From IMG/VR virus record IMGVR_UViG_3300012363_000001, positions 100,872 through 164,871 of that record: a stretch of DNA of 64,000 nucleotides; one strand, written 5' to 3'. Origin of the DNA: a virus. The notes beneath the pieces were generated by a model, which saw nothing but the letters and a program-made list of their open reading frames with translations, did no database searches and was not told the origin of the DNA. Made by a program: the position numbers and the translations under genes. Shown piece by piece: positions 17,491 to 25,761 of this stretch (its first letter is position 1; each line of letters starts with the position of its first letter).

Positions 17491-18296
17491 ATCTGAACCC
17501 AACCAAGTATCTCATCATCTGCCTGTTCCTGGCATTGCTGGCGAATATCGGCTACACCGCCTTCAAGAAGAACCAGCTTGAACGCCAAATCATCGCCCTA
17601 CAGAACGCTGCCGCGGAGAAGGACAAGACCATTGAAGTCCAGAAGGGGGTCTTTGAAAAGCTCACCATTCAGGTCAAGAACGCCGGCGACCTGCTCAATG
17701 GCAAGGACCAGCAGCTAACTGAGTTAGCCGCGGAACTGAAGAAGATGAAGGAGCAGCTGCTGACCGTCAACACGATTGCCGTGACCTGGAAGAAAGCCTT
17801 TGAGACCACGGTCGCCGGCAAGGAAACAAAGGTGCCTGGCACCAAGCCCGGAGAGAAGGAACGGACCAAGGTCGAATTCGATAAGGACTTCGGATACATT
17901 GGCGTAAACGGCTGGACTCTTACCGACCCTCCTGAGGCCTTTGTCCACATTCAGAACAATCGACCCCTCCGCCTTACCTTGGCTGTGGCCCAGGACAAAG
18001 ATAAGACCTGGCACACCTACGCGACTTCCTCTGAAGACAACGTCAACGTCAACATCAAACTCACGGGCGTGAATCCGTACTTCCTCAAGCCGAAATGGTA
18101 CGAGAAAATCGGCATCTTCACCAATCTTGGTATCAGCGACAGTACTCTTTTGACTAGCGTTGGAGCATCCTTGCCCATTTTCCAATTCGGCAAATTCGAC
18201 GTCGGCCCCATCATATGGCTGAGCCTCATCGACACCAAGATTTCGAAGTTCTATGGTGTCAGTCTCTTCTGGCATCCGTTTCGGCAAGACGACTAA
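17487..18296 (+). CDS. Membrane-anchored coiled-coil protein
   Basis: 269 residues. A single hydrophobic segment (YLIICLFLALLANIGYTAF, residues about 8-26) acts as N-terminal anchor. A coiled coil follows (about 28-100, e.g. DKTIEVQKGVFEKLTIQVKN), then a C-terminal domain of about 140 residues rich in strands (DFGYIGVNGWTL). The topology puts the bulk of the protein on one side of the membrane, probably periplasmic. It might be a spanin-like or phage-defence envelope protein, but no family is recognised, and it overlaps ClpP rather than the lysis gene. Confidence 0.65.
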   Translation: MNLNPTKYLIICLFLALLANIGYTAFKKNQLERQIIALQNAAAEKDKTIEVQKGVFEKLTIQVKNAGDLLNGKDQQLTELAAELKKMKEQLLTVNTIAVTWKKAFETTVAGKETKVPGTKPGEKERTKVEFDKDFGYIGVNGWTLTDPPEAFVHIQNNRPLRLTLAVAQDKDKTWHTYATSSEDNVNVNIKLTGVNPYFLKPKWYEKIGIFTNLGISDSTLLTSVGASLPIFQFGKFDVGPIIWLSLIDTKISKFYGVSLFWHPFRQDD

Positions 18297-18299
18297 GTC

Positions 18300-19322
18300 A
18301 TGGACGTCGACGCGCAAATGGTCCGCGGCAACGGGGACGTAAAATACGACCTTGCTGCCGGGGAGCCGGTTGCGGTGAAGTTTTCATTCACCGACCAGGC
18401 CCCTAGCTGGACAGACCTTGCTACCAGATATCCGCCGTATCGCGGGCACAAAGAACTTCTGGAACAGTTGCAGTACATTGTGCCGGATAAGCACGTCGTC
18501 GTCACTAATGGCTGTAAACAGGCTATCTTTGCAGCCGTCTACGCCTTAAAAGAAACAAAAAAGAGCAAGTACCTTCATCATCATCAAGAATATTTTTGGC
18601 CTTCGTACCAGACCATTGCGGACTTCAATGGTCTTCAGTTTAGTGCTGGGCCCCGAATTCGGCCACTTAGTGGAATCGAAGTAGTTACCTGGCCAAACAA
18701 TCCAGATGGTCTCAGACAGTACCCCGACGCCAACCGGCACTATGACATCTGGGACGCGGCTTATGCGAGTCCAATTTACGGCTTCCGAGGCAAGAAACCC
18801 GACCACAGCATATCAACCTGGTCAGCGGCAAAGCTCTTCGGCATTCCCGGACTGAGGATTGGCTGGGCTTCCACCAATAGGCAGGACCTTGCGGACCTGA
18901 TGGCACAATACGTCGAGAAAACCACCAGCGGAGTCAATCTCGGTTCTCAGCTATATCTCCGGGACCTAATTAAGGTCTTCAGGGCTTCGAAGTCCGCTGA
19001 CGTCCTGGAAGAGATGCGGACAATCCACCAGCGAATTCAGAGGAACGGGGACCTCTTCAGGCAATATCTTGGTGGATGCATCACCGACCTGTCAGGGGTG
19101 CCGGCGTTGAACGACGGCGGGATGTTTTCCTTCTTCCGAGTCAGCAATCAATACCTTTACACTTTCCCTGATGCCTTGAAGAAAGCCGGTGTCAAACTCG
19201 TGGCCGGCAATGCCTGTGGGGCTTCTATTTACTCCTGGCGGATGTCGATGGGACAGACGAATGAATTCACCGAAGAGGCTCTCCAGGCCCTTCAAAAAGC
19301 GTTGAAGGAGCCAAATGGATAA
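18300..19322 (+). CDS. PLP-dependent aminotransferase (class I/II fold)
   Basis: Transfers amino groups using pyridoxal phosphate. 340 residues, on the short side. Canonical sites: TNGCKQAIFAAVY (phosphate-binding turn, about 69-81), WPNNPDG (131-137, Asn for the cofactor), YDIWDAAYASP (Asp152, Tyr155), TWSAAKLFG with Schiff-base Lys178 and GLRIGWA with Arg186. The blocks EYFWPSY, NNPDG and KTTSGVNLGSQL recall the alliinase/tryptophan-aminotransferase branch more than HisC, from memory only. All catalytic residues are present, so the enzyme is probably active. Amino acceptor unknown. It overlaps the CYTH gene by eight bases. Confidence 0.88.
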   Translation: MDVDAQMVRGNGDVKYDLAAGEPVAVKFSFTDQAPSWTDLATRYPPYRGHKELLEQLQYIVPDKHVVVTNGCKQAIFAAVYALKETKKSKYLHHHQEYFWPSYQTIADFNGLQFSAGPRIRPLSGIEVVTWPNNPDGLRQYPDANRHYDIWDAAYASPIYGFRGKKPDHSISTWSAAKLFGIPGLRIGWASTNRQDLADLMAQYVEKTTSGVNLGSQLYLRDLIKVFRASKSADVLEEMRTIHQRIQRNGDLFRQYLGGCITDLSGVPALNDGGMFSFFRVSNQYLYTFPDALKKAGVKLVAGNACGASIYSWRMSMGQTNEFTEEALQALQKALKEPNG

Positions 19323-19944
19323 GCATGGGGAAATGGAATTCAAATGGGCCGCGGATAACATTGACGTCAGGAAGTTCAATCAATGGGCCATAAACGAAGA
19401 CCCTACACTCTACCGAAACATTGTTTCCCCAGACCATTATTGGACGCAGGGAGATAGCGTCGTCAGGTACCGACCGCAACAGGGCAATGCCGGGGCACTG
19501 ACAGTCAAATGCCGAAAATCCAAGGACAGCATCACCGATAGACTTGAAGTCGACCTAAACCTTGCCGGCAGTGTCACGGCCCGTGACGTAGAAGTTTTCT
19601 TGAAAGCTACCGGCTGGAAACACTGTTTTACCCTACACAAGGATGCGCACATCTACTGGTACAAATTTCCAGGGCACTCAACGACCCTGGCTCTGTACGA
19701 TGTTCAGGCCGAAGGTCCTTGCCTGGTGCGGCGTTTCCTTGAAATTGAGGTCGAAAAGACCAGCGCGGTTTCTGCAGACACCGCTTATGCTATCCTAGAC
19801 GGCTGGAGATTCAAGTTGAAGGGCCGGTTCAAGCTAAGGGAGCCGCTCAACGATTCGCTCTACGAGATTTACTCAGGTAAGAAGTACAAAATTTTTGACA
19901 TCCTGGCCGATAGCCATTCCATTTTGGAGGAGAACCGCAAATGA
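19315..19944 (+). CDS. CYTH-domain triphosphate tunnel enzyme
   Basis: 209 residues. The N-terminal EMEFKW fits the ExExK signature of the CYTH/TTM superfamily. The other blocks follow in order: SVVRYRPQ, GALTVKCRKS, DRLEVDLNL, TLALYDVQAEG and FLEIEVEK, the alternating charged strands lining the tunnel. Members hydrolyse or cyclise triphosphate substrates (thiamine triphosphate, polyphosphate, ATP). Overlap with the aminotransferase suggests joint action. Which triphosphate is used cannot be read from sequence. Confidence 0.78.
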   Translation: MDKHGEMEFKWAADNIDVRKFNQWAINEDPTLYRNIVSPDHYWTQGDSVVRYRPQQGNAGALTVKCRKSKDSITDRLEVDLNLAGSVTARDVEVFLKATGWKHCFTLHKDAHIYWYKFPGHSTTLALYDVQAEGPCLVRRFLEIEVEKTSAVSADTAYAILDGWRFKLKGRFKLREPLNDSLYEIYSGKKYKIFDILADSHSILEENRK

Positions 19945-20135
19945 CAAAAGCTGAATTCAGGACCTTGGTCACGGACGTCATGATTGAAACGCTCCCGAAG
20001 GTAAACAAGAGGGACCGGGAAAATTTCCTGGATACGCTCGTTAACGAAGCTGATGGCCAGGTGGATTTCGATGAGGATGTGCCCGAGTACGACGGCACCA
20101 ATCCTGACGTTCTCTTTGAACGATACGAAAACTAA
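19941..20135 (+). CDS. Small acidic hypothetical protein
   Basis: 64 residues starting in an ATGA overlap with the CYTH gene. Pattern: a helix (FRTLVTDVMIETLPK) and an acidic C-terminal half (VDFDEDVPEYDG). No family recognised. Confidence 0.55.
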   Translation: MTKAEFRTLVTDVMIETLPKVNKRDRENFLDTLVNEADGQVDFDEDVPEYDGTNPDVLFERYEN

Positions 20136-20156
20136 AGTTGCTGGGGAGGGGAACAA

Positions 20157-20897
20157 TTGGAATCCGAGGTCCTCAAGAACGAGGCCATGTGTTGGCTCAG
20201 GTACGGGAAAAGAATGCCGATAGTCTGTACCGAAGCTGGCCGCTGGAACGCTGACGTCCTGGGCGTTAGCCCAAGTGAATGCATTGAAGTTGAAGTCAAA
20301 GTCAGCAAGGCCGACCTCCGCAACGAGTTTATCAACAAGAGCGGCAAGCATTTCCTCTACGCCAATGCGACCAGCAACCTGACCTTTGTCCCGAATCGTT
20401 TCTACTTCATGCTTCCTTCGTCCCTGCAGGACACGGCGTTGGCAATCATCAACGAGAAAGCGCCAAAGGCCGGACTCATCGTATATTTGCCCGAAGGCAA
20501 TCTTCTTGATGGACGGAATTGTGCTGTCGTCAAACCCGCAGAGAAGCTTCGAGACGGTAAACCCAGTCGGCGTGTCATCAGGGTGGCTATGATGCGGATG
20601 AGCAGTGAACTCTGCGGCACCAAGAAACTGGCCTACAACGCGCTCCGCGACCTGGCAACCAATTTCAGGTTTGAATTGTCCCGCATCACCACTGCCGCGG
20701 TCCGTTCCGCCGGCACCCTAGATTTTGAGAATCGACCCGAGGCCCTGGAGAACAGAGCCGCCGAATTGGCTCTCTGTGTTGACGGTTTCGACTGGAAACA
20801 ATTGACCGATGAACAGAAGACCCGGTGGCGCGAAGCCGCCAAGAGACTCCTGGAAGCTCAATACTTGGACCTTGATGCGTGGGAGTTAGAGCTGTGA
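20157..20897 (+). CDS. MmcB-like PD-(D/E)XK nuclease candidate
   Basis: 246 residues from TTG 20157, chosen because GGGGAGGGG lies just upstream. Residues about 30-60 (NADVLGV, then CIEVEVKVSKADLRNEF) match the Asp...ExK core and following helix of MmcB-type DNA-repair nucleases, and PNRFYFMLP plus GLIVYLPEG match later strands of that family. The C-terminal 100 residues are helical and additional. In bacteria MmcB supports DNA repair; in this phage it could cut or repair DNA. The nuclease call is moderate. Confidence 0.55.
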   Translation: MESEVLKNEAMCWLRYGKRMPIVCTEAGRWNADVLGVSPSECIEVEVKVSKADLRNEFINKSGKHFLYANATSNLTFVPNRFYFMLPSSLQDTALAIINEKAPKAGLIVYLPEGNLLDGRNCAVVKPAEKLRDGKPSRRVIRVAMMRMSSELCGTKKLAYNALRDLATNFRFELSRITTAAVRSAGTLDFENRPEALENRAAELALCVDGFDWKQLTDEQKTRWREAAKRLLEAQYLDLDAWELEL

Positions 20898-21172
20898 TTG
20901 ACCGCAAAACAAAAAGAATTGAAATCAGCGAGGAACAGAGCAGATTTATTGTCACCCTCTTGAATGATACCTGTGCTCAAGGCAGCATGGAAGCTGGCAT
21001 TCGCCAATTTGAACTGCTCAGAGCCCTGGTCGACAACCCCATGCTGGGTTATTGCGGCAACGTACTCTTTCAAACCCTCAAGATGAAACATACCGGCGAC
21101 CGCTGGGAACTTGAACTGGAAGCCATCACCACCGTGCCCACGGGACTGTACAACAAATTGAATAAATTCTAG
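20894..21172 (+). CDS. Small hypothetical protein
   Basis: 92 residues from a GTG that overlaps the previous stop (GTGA). Mixed helix and strand; ends in a stretch (WELELEAITTVPTGLY) typical of a small globular domain. No family recognised. Confidence 0.55.
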   Translation: MIDRKTKRIEISEEQSRFIVTLLNDTCAQGSMEAGIRQFELLRALVDNPMLGYCGNVLFQTLKMKHTGDRWELELEAITTVPTGLYNKLNKF

Positions 21173-21214
21173 CCACTTGATGAGGCAGCTGTTGTGGTAT
21201 GATGGACATCAAAG

Positions 21215-21242
21215 AGATAAGGGTTCCCGCCAGAACCTTAGT
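21215..21242 (+). other. Leader hairpin
   Basis: TAAGGGTTC and GAACCTTA pair across a six-base loop, with one bulged G, in the 110-base gap before the gene at 21282. A TATGAT hexamer at 21198-21203 precedes it, with TTGATG 15 bases further up, so this may be a promoter plus structured leader. No terminator T-run. Approximate coordinates. Confidence 0.3.
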
Positions 21243-21281
21243 TGTTTGTCGAAGATGTCTCAAAAGGAAGGTCGTGAAGCC

Positions 21282-21746
21282 GTGAGTACCTATAATTTGA
21301 TTTTTTGTGACCGTTGCAATTTCGAGTCAGCTTCGTTTCCGAATGTGAAAGCCGTCGACAAGAAAATTTTGGATTTCATCTTTGCTCAGGGCGGGGTGCC
21401 GCTTCGAATCTTCAAAGATGGTACGATTTCAGAACAACAGCAGCGTGGCGTGGCCATTCTGGATGAAGGTGTCGGTCTGCCTCCAGGCTGGCGAGAACAA
21501 GACTACGGGCACGAGTGCCCAATTTGCGTTGCCGAGGAAGAAATCGCCGAGCGGGAGTCCGCGGAAATGGGCGAGGACGAGACCTTCATCGGAGAGATTC
21601 CTGAAATGGTTGGCGCTGCTCTTGAAGCTGCAAAGAATCGACCCGACCCGCCTCCAGCTGCAAATAGCATGAGAATAACGGAGCAAGAACTCACGCAAGA
21701 ACTCACGGAAATCTTTCGTGACGTCGAACAGTTGTCGAAAGCGTAG
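21282..21746 (+). CDS. Hypothetical protein with Cys pairs
   Basis: 154 residues from GTG 21282, preferred because AAGGAAGG lies 10 bases upstream; ATG 21255 is in frame and would add nine residues. FCDRC near the N-terminus and CPIC near residue 85 make a two-pair zinc-ribbon-like arrangement around a small globular core. The C-terminal third is acidic and helical (EQELTQELTEIFRDVEQ). Function unknown. Confidence 0.6.
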   Translation: MSTYNLIFCDRCNFESASFPNVKAVDKKILDFIFAQGGVPLRIFKDGTISEQQQRGVAILDEGVGLPPGWREQDYGHECPICVAEEEIAERESAEMGEDETFIGEIPEMVGAALEAAKNRPDPPPAANSMRITEQELTQELTEIFRDVEQLSKA

Positions 21747-21754
21747 GAATTCCG

Positions 21755-22747
21755 ATGGCAACCTTCAGGAAGGGTCGAGGTCTGACCTTCGATGATGTTC
21801 TCCTCGTTCCTCATTATTCCACGGTACGCAGCCGGGACGAAGTCTCAACCCATACCCGGGTCGGGAACATCATTCTGAGCCTGCCCATAATCTCTGCGCC
21901 GATGGATACCGTCACCGGCCTGGAGATGGCCACGGCCATGGCCAAAGCCGGTGGTGCCGGGGTGCTTTACCGCAATATTCGTGAAATTGACCAGGAGATT
22001 CTTGGCGGAGTCATTCCGTCGGTGGGCCTCGGGGAGTACCAATTAGGAGTCGCTTCTTGGTGGCGAAGAGAACATGGCCAATTGGCTATTTGTCTGGACG
22101 TGGCCCATGGTTATAACGGAGAAGTTATTTCAACTATCCGCAAGCTTCAAGCCTTGGGCTTCGAGACCATCATCGCAGGCAACGTTGCGACCCCAGAGGC
22201 GTTCATGAGTCTTTGGTACGCTGGAGCCAACGTCATCAAGGTTGGTATCGGTCCCGGGAGTGTTTGCACAACCAGAATCCAGACCGGGCACGGTGTCCCT
22301 CAGCTCACAGCAATCTTTGAATGTGCCAAGGTCATGCGAGAATTTCGAGAGAATAACCGGGAAGTCTACATGATTGCCGACGGCGGCTGCCGAAACAGCG
22401 GCGACATTGTGAAGGCCCTGGCCGCGGGTGCTGACGCAGTTATGCTAGGACAGCTATTAGCCGGTTGTCTCGAAGCCCCCAATCTTAGTGTGAGGGAAGG
22501 CGTAAAGCTGTACCGAGGCTGCGCGGCAGCAAGCGACGAGAATCCAATGTACGTAGAAGGTGAAGAAGTATTTGTTCCATTCAAAGGCCCTGTGGCTGAA
22601 GAGCTGGCCAAGTTGATGGCCGGCGTCCGCTCGGGGATGAGCTACAGTGGTGCAAGAGACCTGCACGAACTTCAAGAAGTCGCTGAATTCATCGAAGTCT
22701 CACCCAGCGCGGTCATCGAGAATGGCGCCCATGTCAAAAAGTTCTAA
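21755..22747 (+). CDS. IMP dehydrogenase / GMP reductase family enzyme
   Basis: 330 residues, a TIM barrel without the CBS domains of bacterial IMP dehydrogenase. [10 protein letters not shown] (start), [17 protein letters not shown], then the catalytic loop [11 protein letters not shown] with the nucleophilic Cys, followed by [25 protein letters not shown] split over the phosphate site, all fit. [16 protein letters not shown] after the Cys is closer to GMP reductase as I remember it. The family converts IMP to XMP or GMP to IMP, so the phage would adjust purine pools. The exact reaction cannot be fixed by eye. Next gene overlaps by 17 bases. Confidence 0.88.
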   Translation: MATFRKGRGLTFDDVLLVPHYSTVRSRDEVSTHTRVGNIILSLPIISAPMDTVTGLEMATAMAKAGGAGVLYRNIREIDQEILGGVIPSVGLGEYQLGVASWWRREHGQLAICLDVAHGYNGEVISTIRKLQALGFETIIAGNVATPEAFMSLWYAGANVIKVGIGPGSVCTTRIQTGHGVPQLTAIFECAKVMREFRENNREVYMIADGGCRNSGDIVKALAAGADAVMLGQLLAGCLEAPNLSVREGVKLYRGCAAASDENPMYVEGEEVFVPFKGPVAEELAKLMAGVRSGMSYSGARDLHELQEVAEFIEVSPSAVIENGAHVKKF

Positions 22748-22958
22748 GCCCTGGCACGAAGGTCTAACCTCAACAGAGCGAAGGTTAAGAGAAATACACG
22801 GCCTCATCGACATGGGTTGCACGATGATTAACGCCAGAGACGTCAAGTGGCTTCTTCGGAAGTACTTCAATTCAGAGAAGAATTTGCATTCTGCGAATCT
22901 GAGAATTGCAGAACTTGACCGACACGTGTACACTCGGCTTGCAGCTGATGGCAGGTAA
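22731..22958 (+). CDS. Small helical hypothetical protein
   Basis: 75 residues from ATG 22731, inside the end of the purine enzyme gene. Mostly helical and basic (ERRLREIHGLIDMGC, then RKYFNSEKNLHSANLRIAEL). No family recognised. Confidence 0.5.
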   Translation: MSKSSKPWHEGLTSTERRLREIHGLIDMGCTMINARDVKWLLRKYFNSEKNLHSANLRIAELDRHVYTRLAADGR

Positions 22959-22961
22959 CAA

Positions 22962-23387
22962 GTGAACAAACTCTGGCTAGATGACGTTCGCATAGCACCA
23001 GCTGGCTGGATTTGGGCTCATAGTGTTGATGAGGCCAAGAAACTTATGTCCTCGGGTGTGAGGTTCGATGAAATGAGCCTCGACCACGACATGGGCCTCG
23101 GGCCACCTTGTTCTGAGTGTGCGAACCGTGGTTGCTATCAGGACTGCAAATGCCATTGTCACGACAATCTTCCGACCGGTTATGACTTCGTGAAGTGGAT
23201 GGGCGAGAACAATCTCTGGCCACCCAAGCGTCCCAACGTTCACAGTATGAACCCTGCCGGCAAACAGAACATGGATGAATATATCAACCGATACGGCCCG
23301 TATGGTGGAGTTTCGACGAACCCGACGCCCAAGACCCAGGCCGATATCGCAGACCGCCAGGAATTGATTGACGAGGGAAAGTCGTGA
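22962..23387 (+). CDS. Cyclic-phosphate-processing receiver-domain protein (cREC)
   Basis: 141 residues from GTG 22962. LWLDDVR at the start, MSLDHDMG near residue 42, TGYDFVKWM near 68 and NVHSMNPAG near 87 are the family's ordered blocks. Literature predicts cREC proteins process cyclic phosphates at RNA ends, linking them to RNA repair. Unusually, an insertion between the SLDHD strand and TGYD contains CSECANRGCYQDCKCHCHD, six Cys and two His within 19 residues, likely a metal-binding loop. Stop overlaps the next GTG. Confidence 0.75.
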   Translation: MNKLWLDDVRIAPAGWIWAHSVDEAKKLMSSGVRFDEMSLDHDMGLGPPCSECANRGCYQDCKCHCHDNLPTGYDFVKWMGENNLWPPKRPNVHSMNPAGKQNMDEYINRYGPYGGVSTNPTPKTQADIADRQELIDEGKS

Positions 23388-23707
23388 AACGGCTTTCGAT
23401 GACTTGGAAGATTTTCATCCTCGCAACTCTAAACTTCGTCGACTTGGTGACTTCACTCTGGGTTCTGATTTCCGGAGTGGCTCATGAACTGAATCCACTG
23501 ATGCGCTGGGCCTACAATATTTCCCCGTTTGCTTTCGTGGGCCTGAAGGCTACTCTCGTCCTGGTCAGTTCTGCGTTCGCTTGGGCTAACCAAGACCGGT
23601 GCTATGCCCACCGAGCAGTTTGGGTTGCCATCGGCATCTTCGCCCTGCTGACCGCCTACCAGCTAGCGTCTATCTATTATCTGTTCGCAACCGGACTACT
23701 GCCATAA
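23384..23707 (+). CDS. DUF5658-like membrane protein
   Basis: 107 residues with three to four transmembrane helices (IFILATLNFVDLVTSLWVLI, FAFVGLKATLVLVSSAFAWA and AVWVAIGIFALLTAYQLASI). The NFVDLVTS...ELNPLM...GLKA pattern matches DUF5658-type proteins. Begins with GTG in an overlap with the cREC gene. Role unknown; inner-membrane location predicted. Confidence 0.65.
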   Translation: MKRLSMTWKIFILATLNFVDLVTSLWVLISGVAHELNPLMRWAYNISPFAFVGLKATLVLVSSAFAWANQDRCYAHRAVWVAIGIFALLTAYQLASIYYLFATGLLP

Positions 23708-23789
23708 TTGGACAAAATCTTCGGCCCATGGTAAGGAGTACTTGACTGAGAATTGGTCTTAGGAAGCTTTCCTTTACCAAGGAGTCGTT

Positions 23790-24236
23790 GTGTTAGCCAC
23801 TGAAATCAAAGGCCCCAAGGGCAAGAACGCCCGGAACGGGCACTGTAAGTTCCCGGACAAAGTTGCACGGCGTGAGAGAGCGAAGGAACGCCAAGCCGCG
23901 TACGACATCCTGACCAACGAACAAAAGTTGGCCAGACTTCAGAAGCAGCTGGACGAAGGTTCCATCCCAGGCCAGGCCAAGAAACAGCTGGCTCGGCTGA
24001 TGTTGGAAGTCACAGGAGATAAGAATCTCGCTGCCCAGCAAACCCCCGAGGCCAAGGCCGCTGTCAAGAAATTATTTACCGCAACTCCGAAGCAACTCGG
24101 GGAAGCCGCGGTCAAAGCGGCTCGGCCGACACCTTCTGCTATACTCTTGGAGTCTAATCCGGCTGAAGTCGAACGTCGTCGTCAGCGGGCGGAGCGCTGG
24201 GCACAGAAGAAAGGTAGCAAGAAGGTGCAAAAATGA
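23790..24236 (+). CDS. Basic helical hypothetical protein
   Basis: 148 residues from GTG 23790 with AAGGAG 5 bases upstream. Highly basic, long helices (RRERAKERQAAYDI, QKLARLQKQLDEG, AEVERRRQRAERWAQKK). It probably binds nucleic acid or forms a coiled-coil complex. An 82-base gap before it holds no gene; its AAGGA/TTCCTT segments could pair. Confidence 0.6.
   Translation: MLATEIKGPKGKNARNGHCKFPDKVARRERAKERQAAYDILTNEQKLARLQKQLDEGSIPGQAKKQLARLMLEVTGDKNLAAQQTPEAKAAVKKLFTATPKQLGEAAVKAARPTPSAILLESNPAEVERRRQRAERWAQKKGSKKVQK
24137..24145 (+). promoter_or_regulatory. Possible extended -10 promoter in coding sequence
   Basis: TGCTATACT lies near the end of the preceding gene, 96 bases before the gene at 24233. 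It matches the recurrent TGnTATACT form; functional status is uncertain. Confidence 0.3.
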
Positions 24237-24526
24237 ACGGCACATTTTCATTCAAACCGGAAGTCATTTGGAAAAATCGTCGGGTTCGAATCGTTCAGAT
24301 TTCACAGCCGCTCCCATCATCCGAGCCTCAAAACTTCTTGGCCGTAGAAGTCAAAGACGGGTTTGATTCTCTGGGTGCAGAACGCTGGGTGGATTCTAAG
24401 TTTTCCATCACGGTTGTCCCAAAAGAAGAATTGCTTCTTGAATTGGCAGCGGGTCTCTTCCACGCTCAACGCAAGTTTACGCAAATTGCGAACGACACCT
24501 TTGCCGAAGTGAAATCAGAATTCTGA
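24233..24526 (+). CDS. Small hypothetical protein
   Basis: 97 residues, ATGA overlap with the previous gene; its stop overlaps the helicase start. Strand-rich first half (VRIVQISQPLP, FLAVEVKDGF), helical second half (LLLELAAGLFHAQRKF). Coupling to the helicase is the only functional clue. Confidence 0.55.
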   Translation: MNGTFSFKPEVIWKNRRVRIVQISQPLPSSEPQNFLAVEVKDGFDSLGAERWVDSKFSITVVPKEELLLELAAGLFHAQRKFTQIANDTFAEVKSEF

Positions 24527-25761
24527 TGGACCTGAAACTCACAGCCGGGCAAGAAGAAGCCCTTCAGGCTATTCGACTCATCAGGAAGTCGGAATTCGGT
24601 GGCGACGTAGCTGTCATCAACGGCTATGCCGGCACCGGTAAAACAACTCTACTCAAGGTCTTAGCCGAGGAATTCGGCGAACATCTATTGGTCGTGACCC
24701 CGACCGGCAAAGCCAGTCAGCGAGTCAAAGAAGTGGCGCCGGTTAACGCCATGACCATCCACCGATGGCTCTACTGGCCAAGCGAAGATGACAAGGGCAA
24801 TGTCCGCTTTTCGGTCCGGGACGACATCCAGACCCCGCCTGGGAATCTACTCATCATCGACGAAGCCTCAATGGTCAGTCAAGATATCTGGAAAGACATT
24901 CTCCGGGCCTGCCAGGAAAAGCATTTGAACATCGTGGCCATCGGGGACGGATTCCAGTTGCCACCGGTGGTCAAGGATAAAAAAGACCCATTCAGCATCT
25001 TGGCACCCGAATTCCCGGCCAATATCAAAGTTCACATGACCGAGGTTGTCCGTCAGGCCCTGGATAATCCCATCATCCGAATCAGCATGGCGGTCCGGGA
25101 AAACACAGACTTTACCAATGCCCTGATGGAGCTTCCGGCGGTTAGCGAGAAGAAGTTAACCGAGAAGGGACTCCAGACCTGGTCTGCCGGCGGCGCCGTC
25201 ATCTGCCATCGGAATGAAACCCGGCACATGGTCAATACCCAAGTCCGTCGGGCCCGTGGGCTGAAGGATATTTCCATCAACGAGCCGCTTCTGGTCCTGA
25301 GGAACAACTACGACCTGGACCGTTTCAATGGTGAGGTTGTCACCTTGCAGGAAATCACCGAGACCGTGGCCGAAAGTTTCCGGGTCCGGGACTGGAACAA
25401 GGGCATCGAAATGGGGATGAAGTTCATCGCCATCAAGCTAGAAGATAATCTAAAGGCAATCATCAGCGAGGAACAAGTCCTGGGTCTAGCCGATGAGTAC
25501 AGTGACAAATTCATCCACCGCGCCTGCCGGAAAGCGGCCTGGGCTCACTGGCCCGGGGACCAAGATGATTATTATCCTCCGTACCTGCACGCAAACTTTG
25601 GATACTGCCTGACGGCCCATAAGAGCCAGGGTTCTGAGTTTCCGCTGGTCCTCGTGGCCATGGAGCCCAGTATCAAACTTTTCACAACCCAGGGCCGGCG
25701 TTGGCTCTATACGGCGATTTCTCGCACTAGAGGAGAATGCACTTTGTGTTGGCTTTCTTAG
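24526..25761 (+). CDS. Dda/RecD2-like SF1B DNA helicase
   Basis: 411 residues, the size of T4 Dda. Motif I GYAGTGKTTLL (about 32-42), Ia VVTPTGKAS, II LLIIDEASMV, III AIGDGFQLPPV, IV RQALDNPIIRIS, V LTAHKSQGSEF and VI WLYTAISRTRGE are all visible. Dda moves 5' to 3' and helps start replication forks and recombination. The last 35 bases overlap the convergent HNH gene on the other strand. Confidence 0.9.
   Translation: MDLKLTAGQEEALQAIRLIRKSEFGGDVAVINGYAGTGKTTLLKVLAEEFGEHLLVVTPTGKASQRVKEVAPVNAMTIHRWLYWPSEDDKGNVRFSVRDDIQTPPGNLLIIDEASMVSQDIWKDILRACQEKHLNIVAIGDGFQLPPVVKDKKDPFSILAPEFPANIKVHMTEVVRQALDNPIIRISMAVRENTDFTNALMELPAVSEKKLTEKGLQTWSAGGAVICHRNETRHMVNTQVRRARGLKDISINEPLLVLRNNYDLDRFNGEVVTLQEITETVAESFRVRDWNKGIEMGMKFIAIKLEDNLKAIISEEQVLGLADEYSDKFIHRACRKAAWAHWPGDQDDYYPPYLHANFGYCLTAHKSQGSEFPLVLVAMEPSIKLFTTQGRRWLYTAISRTRGECTLCWLS

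Noticed and set aside
18300-19322. HisC (histidinol-phosphate aminotransferase) naming
   Set aside because: Length fits, but the substrate-contact blocks look closer to the alliinase/tryptophan-aminotransferase branch; no pathway partners present, so no gene name was given.
21755-22747. 2-aminoadenine (Z-genome) phage pathway
   Set aside because: The purine enzyme alone is not diagnostic; no PurZ, DatZ or MazZ pattern was found in the window.
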